This document shows, piece after piece, positions 39,936 through 48,421 of a DNA stretch of 64,000 bases. The notes beneath the pieces were generated by a model that was not told where the DNA came from, made no database searches, and saw only the letters and a list, made by a program, of their open reading frames with translations. The translations under genes and the position numbers were made by a program. How positions within the stretch are numbered: the first letter of the stretch is position 1; each line of letters begins with the position of its first letter. Source of the DNA: Nocardia vaccinii NBRC 15922 (lineage in GTDB: Bacteria > Actinomycetota > Actinomycetes > Mycobacteriales > Mycobacteriaceae); assembly GCF_001613305.1 (NCBI RefSeq), contig NZ_BDCC01000032.1, positions 186,001 through 250,000 of the forward strand. The letters are read 5' to 3'.

Positions 39936-40591
39936 ACACCCCGATCCGGGTCCTGATCGCCGATGACCACGCCATGTTCCGGTCCGGGCTGCGCGCTGTG
40001 ATGCAGGCCCATCCGGAAACCGAATGCGTGGCCGACGTCGGTGATGGGCGCTCGGCCGTGGCCGAGGTATCCCGGCTGCGACCGGATGTGGCGATCCTGG
40101 ACGTGCGCATGCCGAAACTCGACGGACTGGCCGCCACCGAGGCGATCGTCGCGGCCGGCGGCACCCGCGTACTGGTGCTGACCACCTACGACAGCGAGGC
40201 GAGTCTGGCGCGGGCATTACAGGCCGGGGCCAGCGGATTCCTGCTCAAGACCCTGCCGCCGGAGGAGTTGATCGCCGCGGTGCGCATCGCCGCGCGCGGT
40301 GACGCGGTGATCGACCCGTCGATGACCCGGCGCCTGGCCGGGCGGTTCGCCGGCACGCTCACCGACCCGGCCGAGCCGCCCGAGGTCGCAACGCTCACCG
40401 CCCGGGAGAAGGAGGTACTGCTGCTGCTCGCTGATGCCCGCAGCAACAGCGAGATCGCCGCGGCGCTGCATGTCGGCGAGGAGACGGTGAAAACGCACGT
40501 CTCCCGGGTTCTGGCCAAGCTCGGCGTGCGCGATCGGATTCACGCGGTGGTGTACGCCCACCAGAACGGGTTGGTGCGTCCCGCTCCTTGA
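39932..40591 (+). CDS. NarL/FixJ-family response regulator
   Basis: A 219-residue regulator. The receiver domain has the acidic pair in IADDHAMF, phospho-acceptor Asp57 (AILDVRMP), and the Thr/Lys switch in LVLTTYD and GFLLKTLP. The C-terminal LuxR-type helix-turn-helix is LTAREKEVLLLLADARSNSEIAAALHVGEETVKTHVSRVLAKLGV. Partner of the kinase whose gene it overlaps by four bases. Targets unknown. Confidence 0.95.
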   Translation: MNTPIRVLIADDHAMFRSGLRAVMQAHPETECVADVGDGRSAVAEVSRLRPDVAILDVRMPKLDGLAATEAIVAAGGTRVLVLTTYDSEASLARALQAGASGFLLKTLPPEELIAAVRIAARGDAVIDPSMTRRLAGRFAGTLTDPAEPPEVATLTAREKEVLLLLADARSNSEIAAALHVGEETVKTHVSRVLAKLGVRDRIHAVVYAHQNGLVRPAP

Positions 40592-40895
40592 TGTCCGGGA
40601 CAGTCATCACAGTGGGATAACCCACATTGCTCAGTCATCCGCTACCAAGCAAATGCTTGTCTTGCTACCGTCGGAAATGCAGGAGGACGGCCGCGGCGAT
40701 CGATGACGATCGCGGAGCGCGCGCCACATCGGACCGCGTGATACGCGGCCCATTCGGGGAATATCAACGGGGATGAGACCGAGGGCAGAGTCACTGCCGC
40801 TCGATGATGGCCGCGGCCCACGCACCCCGGACGTCACGTCGGCGCGCTCGCCATGCTGCCGTTACTCCTGACGACCCGACAACACAGGAAGGCAT
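40592..40895. other. intergenic region with operator-like dyads
   Basis: About 300 bases before the acyltransferase gene. It holds a small GTGGG-ATAA-CCCAC dyad just past the response regulator (40612-40625) and a 14-bp palindrome (40646-40659). No gene. Confidence 0.5.
40646..40659. promoter_or_regulatory. TetR-type palindrome
   Basis: CAAGCA-AA-TGCTTG, a perfect six-base inverted repeat. The CAAGCAnnTGCTTG form is typical of TetR-family operators in actinobacterial lipid genes. It lies about 235 bases before the acyltransferase; the regulator is not in the window neighbourhood. Confidence 0.4.
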
Positions 40896-41744
40896 ATGAA
40901 CACCCCTACAACACTCCCCGATCCCGACCACCCGCTGATCCTCGCCGGGCGGGCGTACACGAAATATTTCACTCCACGTGTCACCGGTCTGGAGAATCTC
41001 CCCACCTCGGGCCCGGCCCTGATCATCGGCAACCACTCCTCGATCTACTGGGCGCCGGAGGTATGGATCACCTTCATGGCCATGCTCGACCACCGCAAGG
41101 GCGAGCCCAGTTTCGGCGTCGCGCACGACATTCTTTTGCGCACACCGATTCTCGGGGAGAGCCTGCAGAGCATCGGTGTGCTTCCGGCGTGCCGGGAGGC
41201 GGCCATCAACGCGGTCAAGGACGGCGGGGCGGTGCTGGTGTATCCCGGCGGCGACTGGGAGGCATGCCGACCGTGGACCGAGCGCGGCAAGGTCGATTTC
41301 GCCGGGCGCCGCGGATTCGTACGCCTGGCCTTGGAACTGGGCATCCCGGTGATCCCCGCGGTCGCCGACGGCGGTCACGACGCGATCTTCGTGCTGAGCC
41401 GCGGCGCACGCGCCGCACGACTGCTGGGACTGGACAAACTGTTCCGCACCAAGGTCTTCCCCTTCACCCTGGGCCTGCCCTTCGGTGTCGCGCCGGTCCT
41501 GCCGCAGGTGCCGCTACCCGCATCGGTGCGAGTGAGCTTCCTGCCGCCGCTGCAATGGTCCACCGAGCCCGGCGACCACTGCGACGAGGCCACGGTCGAT
41601 CGCTGCTACGAGCAGACTCTCTCGACCATGCAGGCCGAACTCGACCGGCTGCGCGCCGAGACGCCGAATCCGGTCACCAGCGGTATCCGCACCCACCTCG
41701 CCGGACTGCCCGGCCCGCTGTCCGCGCTGGCCGGATTCCTCTGA
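40896..41744 (+). CDS. lysophospholipid/glycerolipid acyltransferase (PlsC-like)
   Basis: A 282-residue LPLAT-superfamily acyltransferase, transferring acyl groups from acyl-CoA to a lipid hydroxyl at the membrane. The active-site region is IIGNHSSIYWAPEVW: the His is present but the usual Asp of HX4D is Trp. The substrate-pocket block is VLVYPGGDWEACRPW, then GIPVIPAVADGGHDAIF, like mono/diacylglycerol acyltransferase-type members. AGGAAGG precedes the ATG. Acyl acceptor unknown. Confidence 0.85.
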   Translation: MNTPTTLPDPDHPLILAGRAYTKYFTPRVTGLENLPTSGPALIIGNHSSIYWAPEVWITFMAMLDHRKGEPSFGVAHDILLRTPILGESLQSIGVLPACREAAINAVKDGGAVLVYPGGDWEACRPWTERGKVDFAGRRGFVRLALELGIPVIPAVADGGHDAIFVLSRGARAARLLGLDKLFRTKVFPFTLGLPFGVAPVLPQVPLPASVRVSFLPPLQWSTEPGDHCDEATVDRCYEQTLSTMQAELDRLRAETPNPVTSGIRTHLAGLPGPLSALAGFL

Positions 41745-41756
41745 CCCGCCGGTCGC

Positions 41757-42515
41757 TCAGCCGCGCCCGATATAGGGCATGCCCGTCGCCATCACCGTCA
41801 GGAACGGCACGGCGGTATCCAGCGGAAGGGCGATCGTCTGGACGACGAGCCGGGCCACATCGGCCGCGTCGATGGTGGGTTCGGGCCGCACCGTGCCGTC
41901 GGCCTGCAAGGCTCCCGCGGCGATTCCCGCGGTCAGATCCGTCGCCGCATTACCGATGTCGATCTGACCGACCGCGATGCCGTGGGCACGGCCCTCGAGG
42001 GCCAGCGCCTTGGTCAGTCCGGTCACCGCGTGCTTGCTGGCGGTATAGGCCACCGCGTAGGGCCGCGGCACGTGCGCGGAGATCGAGCCGTTGTTGATGA
42101 TCCGCCCGCCTGCGGGGTCCTGTCGGCGCATCAGCCCGAACGCTTCCTGTGCGCACAGGAACGAGCCGGTCAGATTCGTATCGATCACCCGGCGCCACTG
42201 CGCGTGTTCGACCTGCTCGATCGGCTGCGTCGGACCGAACAGTCCGGCATTGTTGATCAGCACGTCCAGACGGGACCAGCGACGTTCGATGTGCTCGAAC
42301 AGCTCCCGCACCGATTCGGCGTCGGTGACATCGGCGGTGACGGCCTCGGCCGACCCAGGACCCGGTGCGGCCGAGACGGTCTCGGCGAGCGTCGCGGCCG
42401 TGCGACCCGCCGCGACGACGTGATGTCCCGCCGCGCTCGACGCGACGGTGACCGCGCGGCCCAGACCGGACCCCGCGCCGGTGACGAGAATGATCTTGCG
42501 GTCGGACACGGCCAC
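41757..42515 (-). CDS. short-chain dehydrogenase/reductase
   Basis: A 252-residue classical SDR. NAD(P) motif TGAGSGLG at residues 12-19, NNAG near residue 89, catalytic Ser in NGSISAHVP and Tyr-x3-Lys in YAVAYTASKHAVTG. Oxidoreductase on an unknown alcohol/ketone. GTG start lies four bases after the stop of the membrane-protein gene, making it the third gene of the phospholipase-like operon. Confidence 0.9.
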   Translation of the reverse strand: MAVSDRKIILVTGAGSGLGRAVTVASSAAGHHVVAAGRTAATLAETVSAAPGPGSAEAVTADVTDAESVRELFEHIERRWSRLDVLINNAGLFGPTQPIEQVEHAQWRRVIDTNLTGSFLCAQEAFGLMRRQDPAGGRIINNGSISAHVPRPYAVAYTASKHAVTGLTKALALEGRAHGIAVGQIDIGNAATDLTAGIAAGALQADGTVRPEPTIDAADVARLVVQTIALPLDTAVPFLTVMATGMPYIGRG

Positions 42516-42519
42516 GAGA

Positions 42520-43068
42520 CTAACCCGATACCTGCCCGGAGACCGCGGGCTGCGGCTCGGCCGGTGTGGCGTCGATCCGGTCGTCCCCGGCGGCGGGAAC
42601 CTCCGGCAGCGCAGGCGTGGGCAACTGGGCCGGCAGACGCCGATCGGCGCCGCTCATCTTGCGCATCACCCAGCGCAGCCCCCGGGACGCTCCCACCAGG
42701 ATTGCCGCGAGTACGGCGGTGCCCACCGCGGCCCGCAGCCAGTACACCGGGCCGATCGGCGCCATTCCCATGTCCGCGCGCAGCCCGCTCTGCCAATGTG
42801 AGGCGTTCACCGTCGCGGCGATCACCGCGAACCCGCACAGCAGCAACACCGGCACCCGATGGTGCCCCCACCGCGCCTCGACGTCGATACCGCGGCGCCG
42901 CAACACGATTCGCCCCAGCCCGGCGATCCCGATCGCCACGGCGACCAGGACACCGGTGAGCACCGCCTGGGTGGGCGAGGTCCGCGGCAGGACCGCGGGC
43001 AGCAGCGATACGACCGCGGCGATCGTCACCGCCACGATGGTGCCCACCCGGGGACGTATCCGGCTCAT
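42520..43068 (-). CDS. membrane protein resembling the N-terminal domain of Abhydrolase_9 proteins
   Basis: A 182-residue protein with four to five hydrophobic segments. LLPAVLPRTSPTQAVLTGVLVAVAIGIAGL and YWLRAAVGTAVLAAILVGASRGLRWVMRKM look like the membrane region (PF15420-type) that normally precedes an alpha/beta-hydrolase catalytic domain, but no catalytic domain follows. The tail is a hydrophilic Pro/Ala-rich stretch. The ATG overlaps the stop of the phospholipase-like gene by one base. Confidence 0.65.
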   Translation of the reverse strand: MSRIRPRVGTIVAVTIAAVVSLLPAVLPRTSPTQAVLTGVLVAVAIGIAGLGRIVLRRRGIDVEARWGHHRVPVLLLCGFAVIAATVNASHWQSGLRADMGMAPIGPVYWLRAAVGTAVLAAILVGASRGLRWVMRKMSGADRRLPAQLPTPALPEVPAAGDDRIDATPAEPQPAVSGQVSG

Positions 43069-43883
43069 CACGCCACCACCTTGCGGCTCCAGCGGCGATA
43101 TCCGATCGCGGCCACCACCAGCAACAGCAGTACGCCGAACACCGTCACGGCGGCCGGGCCGCCGATATGCCAGAGCTGATGATCGAAGGTCTTGCCGGAC
43201 AATTGCGTACCGAACAGATACTCCGGTTCGGGCGTGGCGTAGTTCTGCCGACGGGAGTTCAGGTCCACCCCGGTCGTGGCCACTGTCGCCATCAGTTCGC
43301 AACCGGTCTCCGAGACACTGTCCGCCCGCGATTCACACGCGGTGTGGATGCGCTGCTGGAACACCGCGTCGATGGCCTGACGGCCCCACGCACCCAGCGG
43401 CTGATGCCGATGCTCGGCATAACGCAGCACGTCGTAACCCAGATCGTGGGCACGGCAGGCGGAGGTGAACTCGGCCGGCAACTGGATCGGGGACGAACAC
43501 GCCCCGCCCGGGTCGACCAGCAGATGGTTTTCCACCACCGGCCGGTACCCCGCCCCCGCGGCGAAATCGGCCGGAAGCCGCACATCCCACGGATGCGCAC
43601 CGATCAGATCGGTCACCGCGGTGCGCGCCGCCCGGTTCTCCGAGCCCGGATTGTTCACCGACGCCGAGGCGTGCATGGCCGGCGCGAAGGCCAGGGTGAC
43701 CGTGGCGGTGAGCAACGCCATCATCATCGAGCCCAGCTGGCGGCGCACATCCCGCGAACGCACCCGGCGTAACGAGACATATCTGCGCAGAGCGTGTGCG
43801 CCCTGCGAACTGTGTGGACTGTGCGGGGCGGCGGGAGACGGGTCCGGCGGGCCATCCGGTCGGGCCGGTGTTACATCACTCAC
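43068..43883 (-). CDS. membrane-anchored phospholipase-A2-like protein
   Basis: A 271-residue protein with a signal/anchor segment (MMALLTATVTLAFAPAMHASA), an extracytoplasmic domain and a C-terminal membrane helix (AAVTVFGVLLLLVVAAIGY). The extracytoplasmic part has the prokaryotic phospholipase A2 signature CRAHDLGYDVLRYAE with the His-Asp pair at about residues 146-147 and paired cysteines. It would hydrolyse phospholipid acyl esters or act as a PLA2-fold binder at the cell envelope. The GTG at 43883, possibly leaderless, is preferred over an upstream GTG at 43940. Confidence 0.75.
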   Translation of the reverse strand: MSDVTPARPDGPPDPSPAAPHSPHSSQGAHALRRYVSLRRVRSRDVRRQLGSMMMALLTATVTLAFAPAMHASASVNNPGSENRAARTAVTDLIGAHPWDVRLPADFAAGAGYRPVVENHLLVDPGGACSSPIQLPAEFTSACRAHDLGYDVLRYAEHRHQPLGAWGRQAIDAVFQQRIHTACESRADSVSETGCELMATVATTGVDLNSRRQNYATPEPEYLFGTQLSGKTFDHQLWHIGGPAAVTVFGVLLLLVVAAIGYRRWSRKVVA

Positions 43884-44271
43884 GATGTCCGAAGGTATGC
43901 GATAGGGGCGTGGAAGTGTAGTCGAGGCCGGTTCACGCACCCGATCTCAGGACAAATGCCTCGTCAGCACCTTTGCAGCGGGTGCGTCCGTGCCGACGAT
44001 GTGCGATCGAGGCAGACGGGTCGGGACGGCGAGTTCCATGATGCGAGGACAACTTTCGCCGTCGCGTCACCGGCCACGTCGCGGTACGATTCTTCGCTCT
44101 CGCTCAGCGAGCGCTCTCGGAGCCTGCGGATGCGACCGGGAATCGCCGCCTCGGGCAGGCGATCCCGTTCCTTCGTACCCGCCCTGCCGCGCGGCACACG
44201 GTGCCCGATGCGCGATGATGTGCGCCGACGCAGTGTGCGAGCACCGTGCTCGCACCGGAAAGGCGGGCGTC
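43884..44271. other. divergent intergenic region, no gene recognised
   Basis: About 390 bases between the divergent phospholipase-like and cyclase-family genes. No conserved frame, dyad of note or RNA was seen. Confidence 0.45.
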
Positions 44272-44991
44272 ATGGGTTCGGTGCACATCCTGTCGCATCC
44301 GCTGTCCGCCACCAGGGTGTCGGTATTTCCCGGTGATCCGCCGCCGCGTCTGGACACCGTGTGCACCCTCGCCGATGATGGCTACTATCTGCGAACGGTG
44401 ACCGTCGGGGAGCACACCGGCACGCACTGGGGAGCCCCCGCTCATTTCACCGCCGGCGCCGCGGCCGCACATGAACTGCGCGCCGAGGATTTCGTACTGC
44501 CCGGAATCGTGATCGATATCGCCGACCGGGCCGCCGCCGATCACGACTACGCGCTCACCGTCGCCGATCTGATCCATTGGCAGGACCGGCACGGGCCGCT
44601 GCCGCGCGAGGCCGCCGTGCTGCTGCATACCGGCTGGGATATCCGCTGGGGCACTGACGATTTCGCCGCCCGCGGCCCGGACGGGCGAATCCACCATCCG
44701 GGATTCTCGGTCGCGGCGGTGCGCTGGCTGCTCGACCACGGCGTCCTGGGCCACCGCGGTGCGCTGGGCACCGACGCGTTCAGCCCGGACCTCGGCGTGG
44801 ACGAGACCTTCGAGGTGTCCAGACTCCTGTATCGCGAGCATCGGCTGAGCCTCGAGATACTGGCCGGGCTGAACGATCTGCCGGCGCGCGGTTTCACCGT
44901 CGTGGTCGGCGGATTCGTCAGCGAAGGGGGCTCGGGCTCACCGGCGACCATCTACGCTCTCGTGGACGAACCCGGCCACCAGCGCGGATAG
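44272..44991 (+). CDS. cyclase-family (kynurenine-formamidase-like) hydrolase
   Basis: A 239-residue protein of the cyclase/KynB family. The metal-binding block reads GEHTGTHWGAPAHFTAG; the canonical HxGTHxDxPxHF has Asp where Gly stands here. Downstream motifs LLHTGWD, HPGFSVAAVRWLLDHG and GTDAFSPDLG are intact. Members hydrolyse formamides or lactams with divalent metal. GGAAAGG upstream of the ATG. Substrate unknown. Confidence 0.87.
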   Translation: MGSVHILSHPLSATRVSVFPGDPPPRLDTVCTLADDGYYLRTVTVGEHTGTHWGAPAHFTAGAAAAHELRAEDFVLPGIVIDIADRAAADHDYALTVADLIHWQDRHGPLPREAAVLLHTGWDIRWGTDDFAARGPDGRIHHPGFSVAAVRWLLDHGVLGHRGALGTDAFSPDLGVDETFEVSRLLYREHRLSLEILAGLNDLPARGFTVVVGGFVSEGGSGSPATIYALVDEPGHQRG

Positions 44992-45001
44992 CGCCACCAC
45001 C

Positions 45002-45394
45002 TCACGCGCAGTGGATCAGGAACGTCGCCACGGCGGTGTCCGCGGCCTTCACATCGACCTGAGCGTTCGCCACGGCATCGGGGGAACACCCGGACGGCAC
45101 CGAGGTCACAGTGGCGTGATAGCACCCCGGCGGGAAGCTCCGGCTCGCCGCGCCGTCCTTGCCGGTGGTCAACGTCGCCAGGGCCGCATCCGCCGTACAG
45201 CTGGTGACCCGCACCGCGACCATCGGGACCGGGAATCGCTCGGTGCCGGTCCCGGCCTGCACCTTCACCGTCCCCGACGGCGCGGCCGGTGCGGACGGTG
45301 CGGACGGACCACCGGGCGATGCGGAACATCCCGCGGCGGGCAGCGTGAGCAGGATCGCGGCCAGTGTGGACAGCGCGAGCAACATGCGGCGCAC
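45002..45394 (-). CDS. secreted lipoprotein, function unknown
   Basis: A 130-residue lipoprotein with signal MLLALSTLAAILLTLPAAGC, a Ser/Pro/Ala-rich linker and a small beta-rich domain (VPMVAVRVTSCTADAALATLTTGKDG) with four cysteines, resembling a carboxypeptidase-regulatory/Ig-like module. GTG at 45394 has AAGGAG five bases upstream. It converges on the cyclase gene with a 10-base gap. Confidence 0.75.
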   Translation of the reverse strand: MRRMLLALSTLAAILLTLPAAGCSASPGGPSAPSAPAAPSGTVKVQAGTGTERFPVPMVAVRVTSCTADAALATLTTGKDGAASRSFPPGCYHATVTSVPSGCSPDAVANAQVDVKAADTAVATFLIHCA

Positions 45395-45693
45395 CTGGAC
45401 TCCTTCCGATCGATCGGGGGCGAATCGATCGCCCGGGCCAACCCTATGCCTTCCCGGTCGCGACTCCCCGGCATGACACAAACCATCGGCACGCGCCCTT
45501 GCGGAGAGTTTTGTCCGCTGTCACACCACATTTCGATAGCCGTTCCGCCACAGCCGTATTCGGAATGTTGCAGCCGAGGGCGATTCCGAATTTTCCACCG
45601 CTGACCGTATGCGAGAGTGGACGCGCCGCCGCGTGCGGTGAACGAATCCGCTCGGCCGAAAACGGAGATCTCGAATTGACACCCGGAGACGCG

Positions 45694-46743
45694 ATGCGGG
45701 TGGCCGCACTCGCAGTTGTCGCCACCCTCACCGCCGTCGTGACGACGGCCACCGGATCGGCTGCCGCGCCGATCGACCCGATCACCTCCTCCGGGCGGCC
45801 CGCGGCCACCGTGAGCGCTCCCGACGGCTCGACCGTCACGAAGCTGACCGTGCACGATGCGCGGCATCTGACCTTGCAGGTCCATTCCGCCGCGATGCGC
45901 CGCGACATCGCCGTCGACGTGCAACGCCCCGCCGACAGCTCGGCGCGGCGGCCGGTGCTCTACCTGCTCAACGGCTCCGGCGGCGGCACCGACGGTGACA
46001 GCTGGGCCACCACGACCCATGTCCTGCAATTCCTCGGGGACAAGAACGTCAATGTCGTACAACCACTCGGCGGCGCGTGGAGCGTGTACACCGACTGGAT
46101 CAAGGACGATCCGACGCTGGGCCGCAACAAATGGACCACCTTCTTCACCCGAGAACTACCACCCGTGATCGACGCCGCCCTGGACACGGACGGCCGCAAC
46201 GCCATCGCGGGCCTGTCGATGGCCGGTGAATCGGTATTCGCGCTGTCCATCGCGAAACCGGGCCTGTATCGCAGCGTCGCCTCCTACAGCGGCTGCGCGC
46301 AGACCAGCGATCCGCTCGGCCAGCGCGAGATCAAGACGATGGTCGAAGTCTGGGGTCACGGCAATCCGGCCAACATGTGGGGCCCGGACGACAGCCCGCT
46401 GTGGGCGGCCAACGACCCGTACGTGCACGCCGAGCAACTGCGCGGGGTGAAGCTGTTCATCTCCGCCGGAAGCGGACTGCCGGGACCGCACGACACCCTC
46501 GACAGCCCGTTCCTGACCTACGGTTTCAGCCGAACCCCCGACACGCTGGCCAATCAGATCCTGCTCGGCGGCCTGATCGAGGCCGGAGTGAACGCCTGCA
46601 CCCACCACCTGCAGCAACGCCTGGACCAGCTGGATATCCCCGCCACCTACGACTACACCCCGACCGGAACCCATTCCTGGGGCTACTGGCAGGACGCGTT
46701 CGAGAAGTCCTGGCCGGTGCTCGCGTCCGGCCTGGGCATCTGA
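45694..46743 (+). CDS. antigen-85-like mycolyltransferase/esterase (second copy)
   Basis: A 349-residue secreted esterase of the antigen 85 type, with signal core VAALAVVATLTAVVTTATGSAAA. The oxyanion/nucleophile segment is NAIAGLSMAGESVFAL, an SGCAQTSDP loop follows, and the catalytic His is in PTGTHSWGYWQDAFEKSWP. It aligns along its length with the copy at 9037-10164 (LYLLNG, NVNVV, FTRELPP, NMWGP, AANDPY, GPHDTL), so they are paralogues. ATG 45694 has GGAG five bases ahead; a TTG at 45676 is the alternative. Probable role in mycolate transfer at the cell wall. Confidence 0.88.
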   Translation: MRVAALAVVATLTAVVTTATGSAAAPIDPITSSGRPAATVSAPDGSTVTKLTVHDARHLTLQVHSAAMRRDIAVDVQRPADSSARRPVLYLLNGSGGGTDGDSWATTTHVLQFLGDKNVNVVQPLGGAWSVYTDWIKDDPTLGRNKWTTFFTRELPPVIDAALDTDGRNAIAGLSMAGESVFALSIAKPGLYRSVASYSGCAQTSDPLGQREIKTMVEVWGHGNPANMWGPDDSPLWAANDPYVHAEQLRGVKLFISAGSGLPGPHDTLDSPFLTYGFSRTPDTLANQILLGGLIEAGVNACTHHLQQRLDQLDIPATYDYTPTGTHSWGYWQDAFEKSWPVLASGLGI

Positions 46744-46769
46744 ACGCGGCGGACCTATCGGCCGCCACA

Positions 46770-46784
46770 CGGGCAAATTGCCCG
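46770..46784. repeat. 15-bp perfect palindrome
   Basis: CGGGCAA-A-TTGCCCG, 27 bases past the mycolyltransferase stop and 137 before mihF. It could be a compact terminator or an operator. Confidence 0.4.
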
Positions 46785-46920
46785 CATCCGAAGCTCGCGA
46801 CCACGTGACGTCGGCTCGTTACCCCGTCTATCCTCGCGGTGTGTCGTTACACAGCCCGGCACTCGGTGATGTTCAATCGGTGCCGTTGCAGTTCCAGCGA
46901 ACGAGTGAAAGGTAGTAGAC

Positions 46921-47235
46921 ATGGCACTTCCCACCATGACAGCCGAGCAACGCTCCGAGGCGCTGGCGAAGGCTGCCGCCGTCCGCAAGGCCCGGTCGGA
47001 GCTGATCGAGCAGATCCGCAAGGGATCGGTGTCGCTGTCCCAGGTGCTCGAGCGGGCCGACAAGGAAGATCTCGTGAAGAAGACGAAGGTCGCCGCGGTC
47101 ATCAAGGCGCTGCCGGGCATCGGACCGGTCAAGGCCGCCAAGCTGATGGACGAGGCGGAGATCCCCGCCGACCGTCGCATCGGCGGCCTCGGCTCGCGCC
47201 AGCGCGCCGCCCTGCTCGAGGCGATCAGGAACTGA
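46921..47235 (+). CDS. mihF: actinobacterial integration host factor
   Basis: A 104-residue nucleoid-associated protein: LPTMTAEQRSEALAKAAAVRKAR helix, then a helix-two-turn-helix DNA-binding core VIKALPGIGPVKAAKLMDEAEI and GGLGSRQRAALLEAI, nearly as in mycobacterial mIHF and Streptomyces sIHF. It bends or stiffens DNA and supports phage integration and nucleoid structure. AAAGGTAG precedes the ATG. A tRNA-Leu gene follows about 100 bases later. Confidence 0.96.
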   Translation: MALPTMTAEQRSEALAKAAAVRKARSELIEQIRKGSVSLSQVLERADKEDLVKKTKVAAVIKALPGIGPVKAAKLMDEAEIPADRRIGGLGSRQRAALLEAIRN

Positions 47236-47333
47236 TCCGGCGGCGCTCAGCACCCGACCAGCCCCGCGACCTGCACAAATACCTGTGATTTGGTCCACGC
47301 GGACTGATCCGATAGCCTTGCTGAGCACCACCG

Positions 47334-47419
47334 GTCCGGGTGGCGGAATGGCAGACGCGCTAGCTTGAGGTGCTAGTGTCCTATTAATGGACGTGGGGGT
47401 TCAAGTCCCCCTCCGGACA
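47334..47419 (+). tRNA. tRNA-Leu (anticodon GAG)
   Basis: An 86-base class II tRNA: acceptor GTCCGGG pairs with TCCGGAC (last pair G-U), D-arm GTGGCGGAATGGCAGACGC, anticodon stem CTAGC/GCTAG with loop TTGAGGT (GAG at 47367-47369), long variable arm GTCCTATTAATGGAC, and T-arm GGGGGTTCAAGTCCCCC. CCA is not encoded. It reads CUC leucine codons. Confidence 0.97.
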
Positions 47420-47481
47420 CAGACAGTACGCCAACGTGCGGCCGGGGATTCACTTCGGCCGTAACCATGTGGTCGTCGTGG

Positions 47482-48378
47482 TTATAAGTTTGTTTCAGTC
47501 CCAATTCTCGGTAAACCTCCGGCTTGTCGTACGGGTCGGCAGCCCGCAGCACCGCCAGCAGCCCTTTCAGGTTCGAAGACCTCTGCGCCCGGTGAGCTGA
47601 TGGCCGCGCCTCGGCTCATCGTGAGCACGGCCTCGCGGCGGCTCATCGCGCCGAACGGTGAACCGCCCATCGGGTTGTTGCCCCAGATCCAGGTGGGCCC
47701 GTCGCCGAGATGATCCAGTGCCTGCTCTGCGACATCCCTGGGATCGGCGACCTCGCCGCCGGACTCGCCTTCAGGGTCGAGGACCCGGTGCATGGACGGG
47801 GTGTCGGTCTTGCCGAGCACCAGCCCCAGCACATCGACTCCGCTGTCACGCCATTCGGCCCACAAGCCTTCAGCCAGGATGAGGTCGAAGGCTTTGGTGG
47901 CACCGTATGCAGCGAGGGTTGCGCCTCCCGCCCAAGCCGCGCCCGAGGTCACCAGTACCAGAGCTCCCCGTCCTCGCGCGACCATCGGAGCACCGAACCG
48001 GTAAGCCGCTTCGAGCACACTGCCGCAATTTCGGTGAACCAGACTCAGATGGGTGTCGAGGTTCTTGTCGAGGAACGTGGCGCTGCTGTTGTCACTGCCC
48101 GCGTTGTACACGAACAGCCCGATCTCCAGTTCGGATGTCATCTGCGCCAGCTCCGAAAGGGCTTGGGGCGCACTGAGATCGAGCGGCACGGTGCGGACCT
48201 CGACACCGTGCTGCGCCCGGATGTCGTCGGCGAACGCCGTGAGAACGGGCACCCGTCGCGCCACCAGCACGACGTTCATGCCGCGGGAAGCCATTTCGTG
48301 TGCGAATGCCGCACCGACGCCGTCGGATCCACCCGCGACGATGCCCCATGGCCCATAGTCGGTCAAAGCCTTGGTCAT
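47482..48378 (-). CDS. SDR-family oxidoreductase
   Basis: A 298-residue SDR: cofactor motif VAGGSDGVGAAFA near residue 13, VYNAGS around residue 90, catalytic LVTSGAAW and YGATKAFD (Tyr-x3-Lys). Reduces or oxidises an unknown substrate. ATG 48378 has AAAGGAA seven bases upstream. The protein's last 25 residues (GGAAGCRPVRQAGG) look atypical, so the 3' end may have been altered. Last gene of the catabolic operon that begins with the alcohol dehydrogenase. Confidence 0.87.
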   Translation of the reverse strand: MTKALTDYGPWGIVAGGSDGVGAAFAHEMASRGMNVVLVARRVPVLTAFADDIRAQHGVEVRTVPLDLSAPQALSELAQMTSELEIGLFVYNAGSDNSSATFLDKNLDTHLSLVHRNCGSVLEAAYRFGAPMVARGRGALVLVTSGAAWAGGATLAAYGATKAFDLILAEGLWAEWRDSGVDVLGLVLGKTDTPSMHRVLDPEGESGGEVADPRDVAEQALDHLGDGPTWIWGNNPMGGSPFGAMSRREAVLTMSRGAAISSPGAEVFEPERAAGGAAGCRPVRQAGGLPRIGTETNL

Positions 48379-48421
48379 TGAGTTTCCTTTCCAGAATTGG
48401 ACTTGCGTCAGCTCGATAGCG

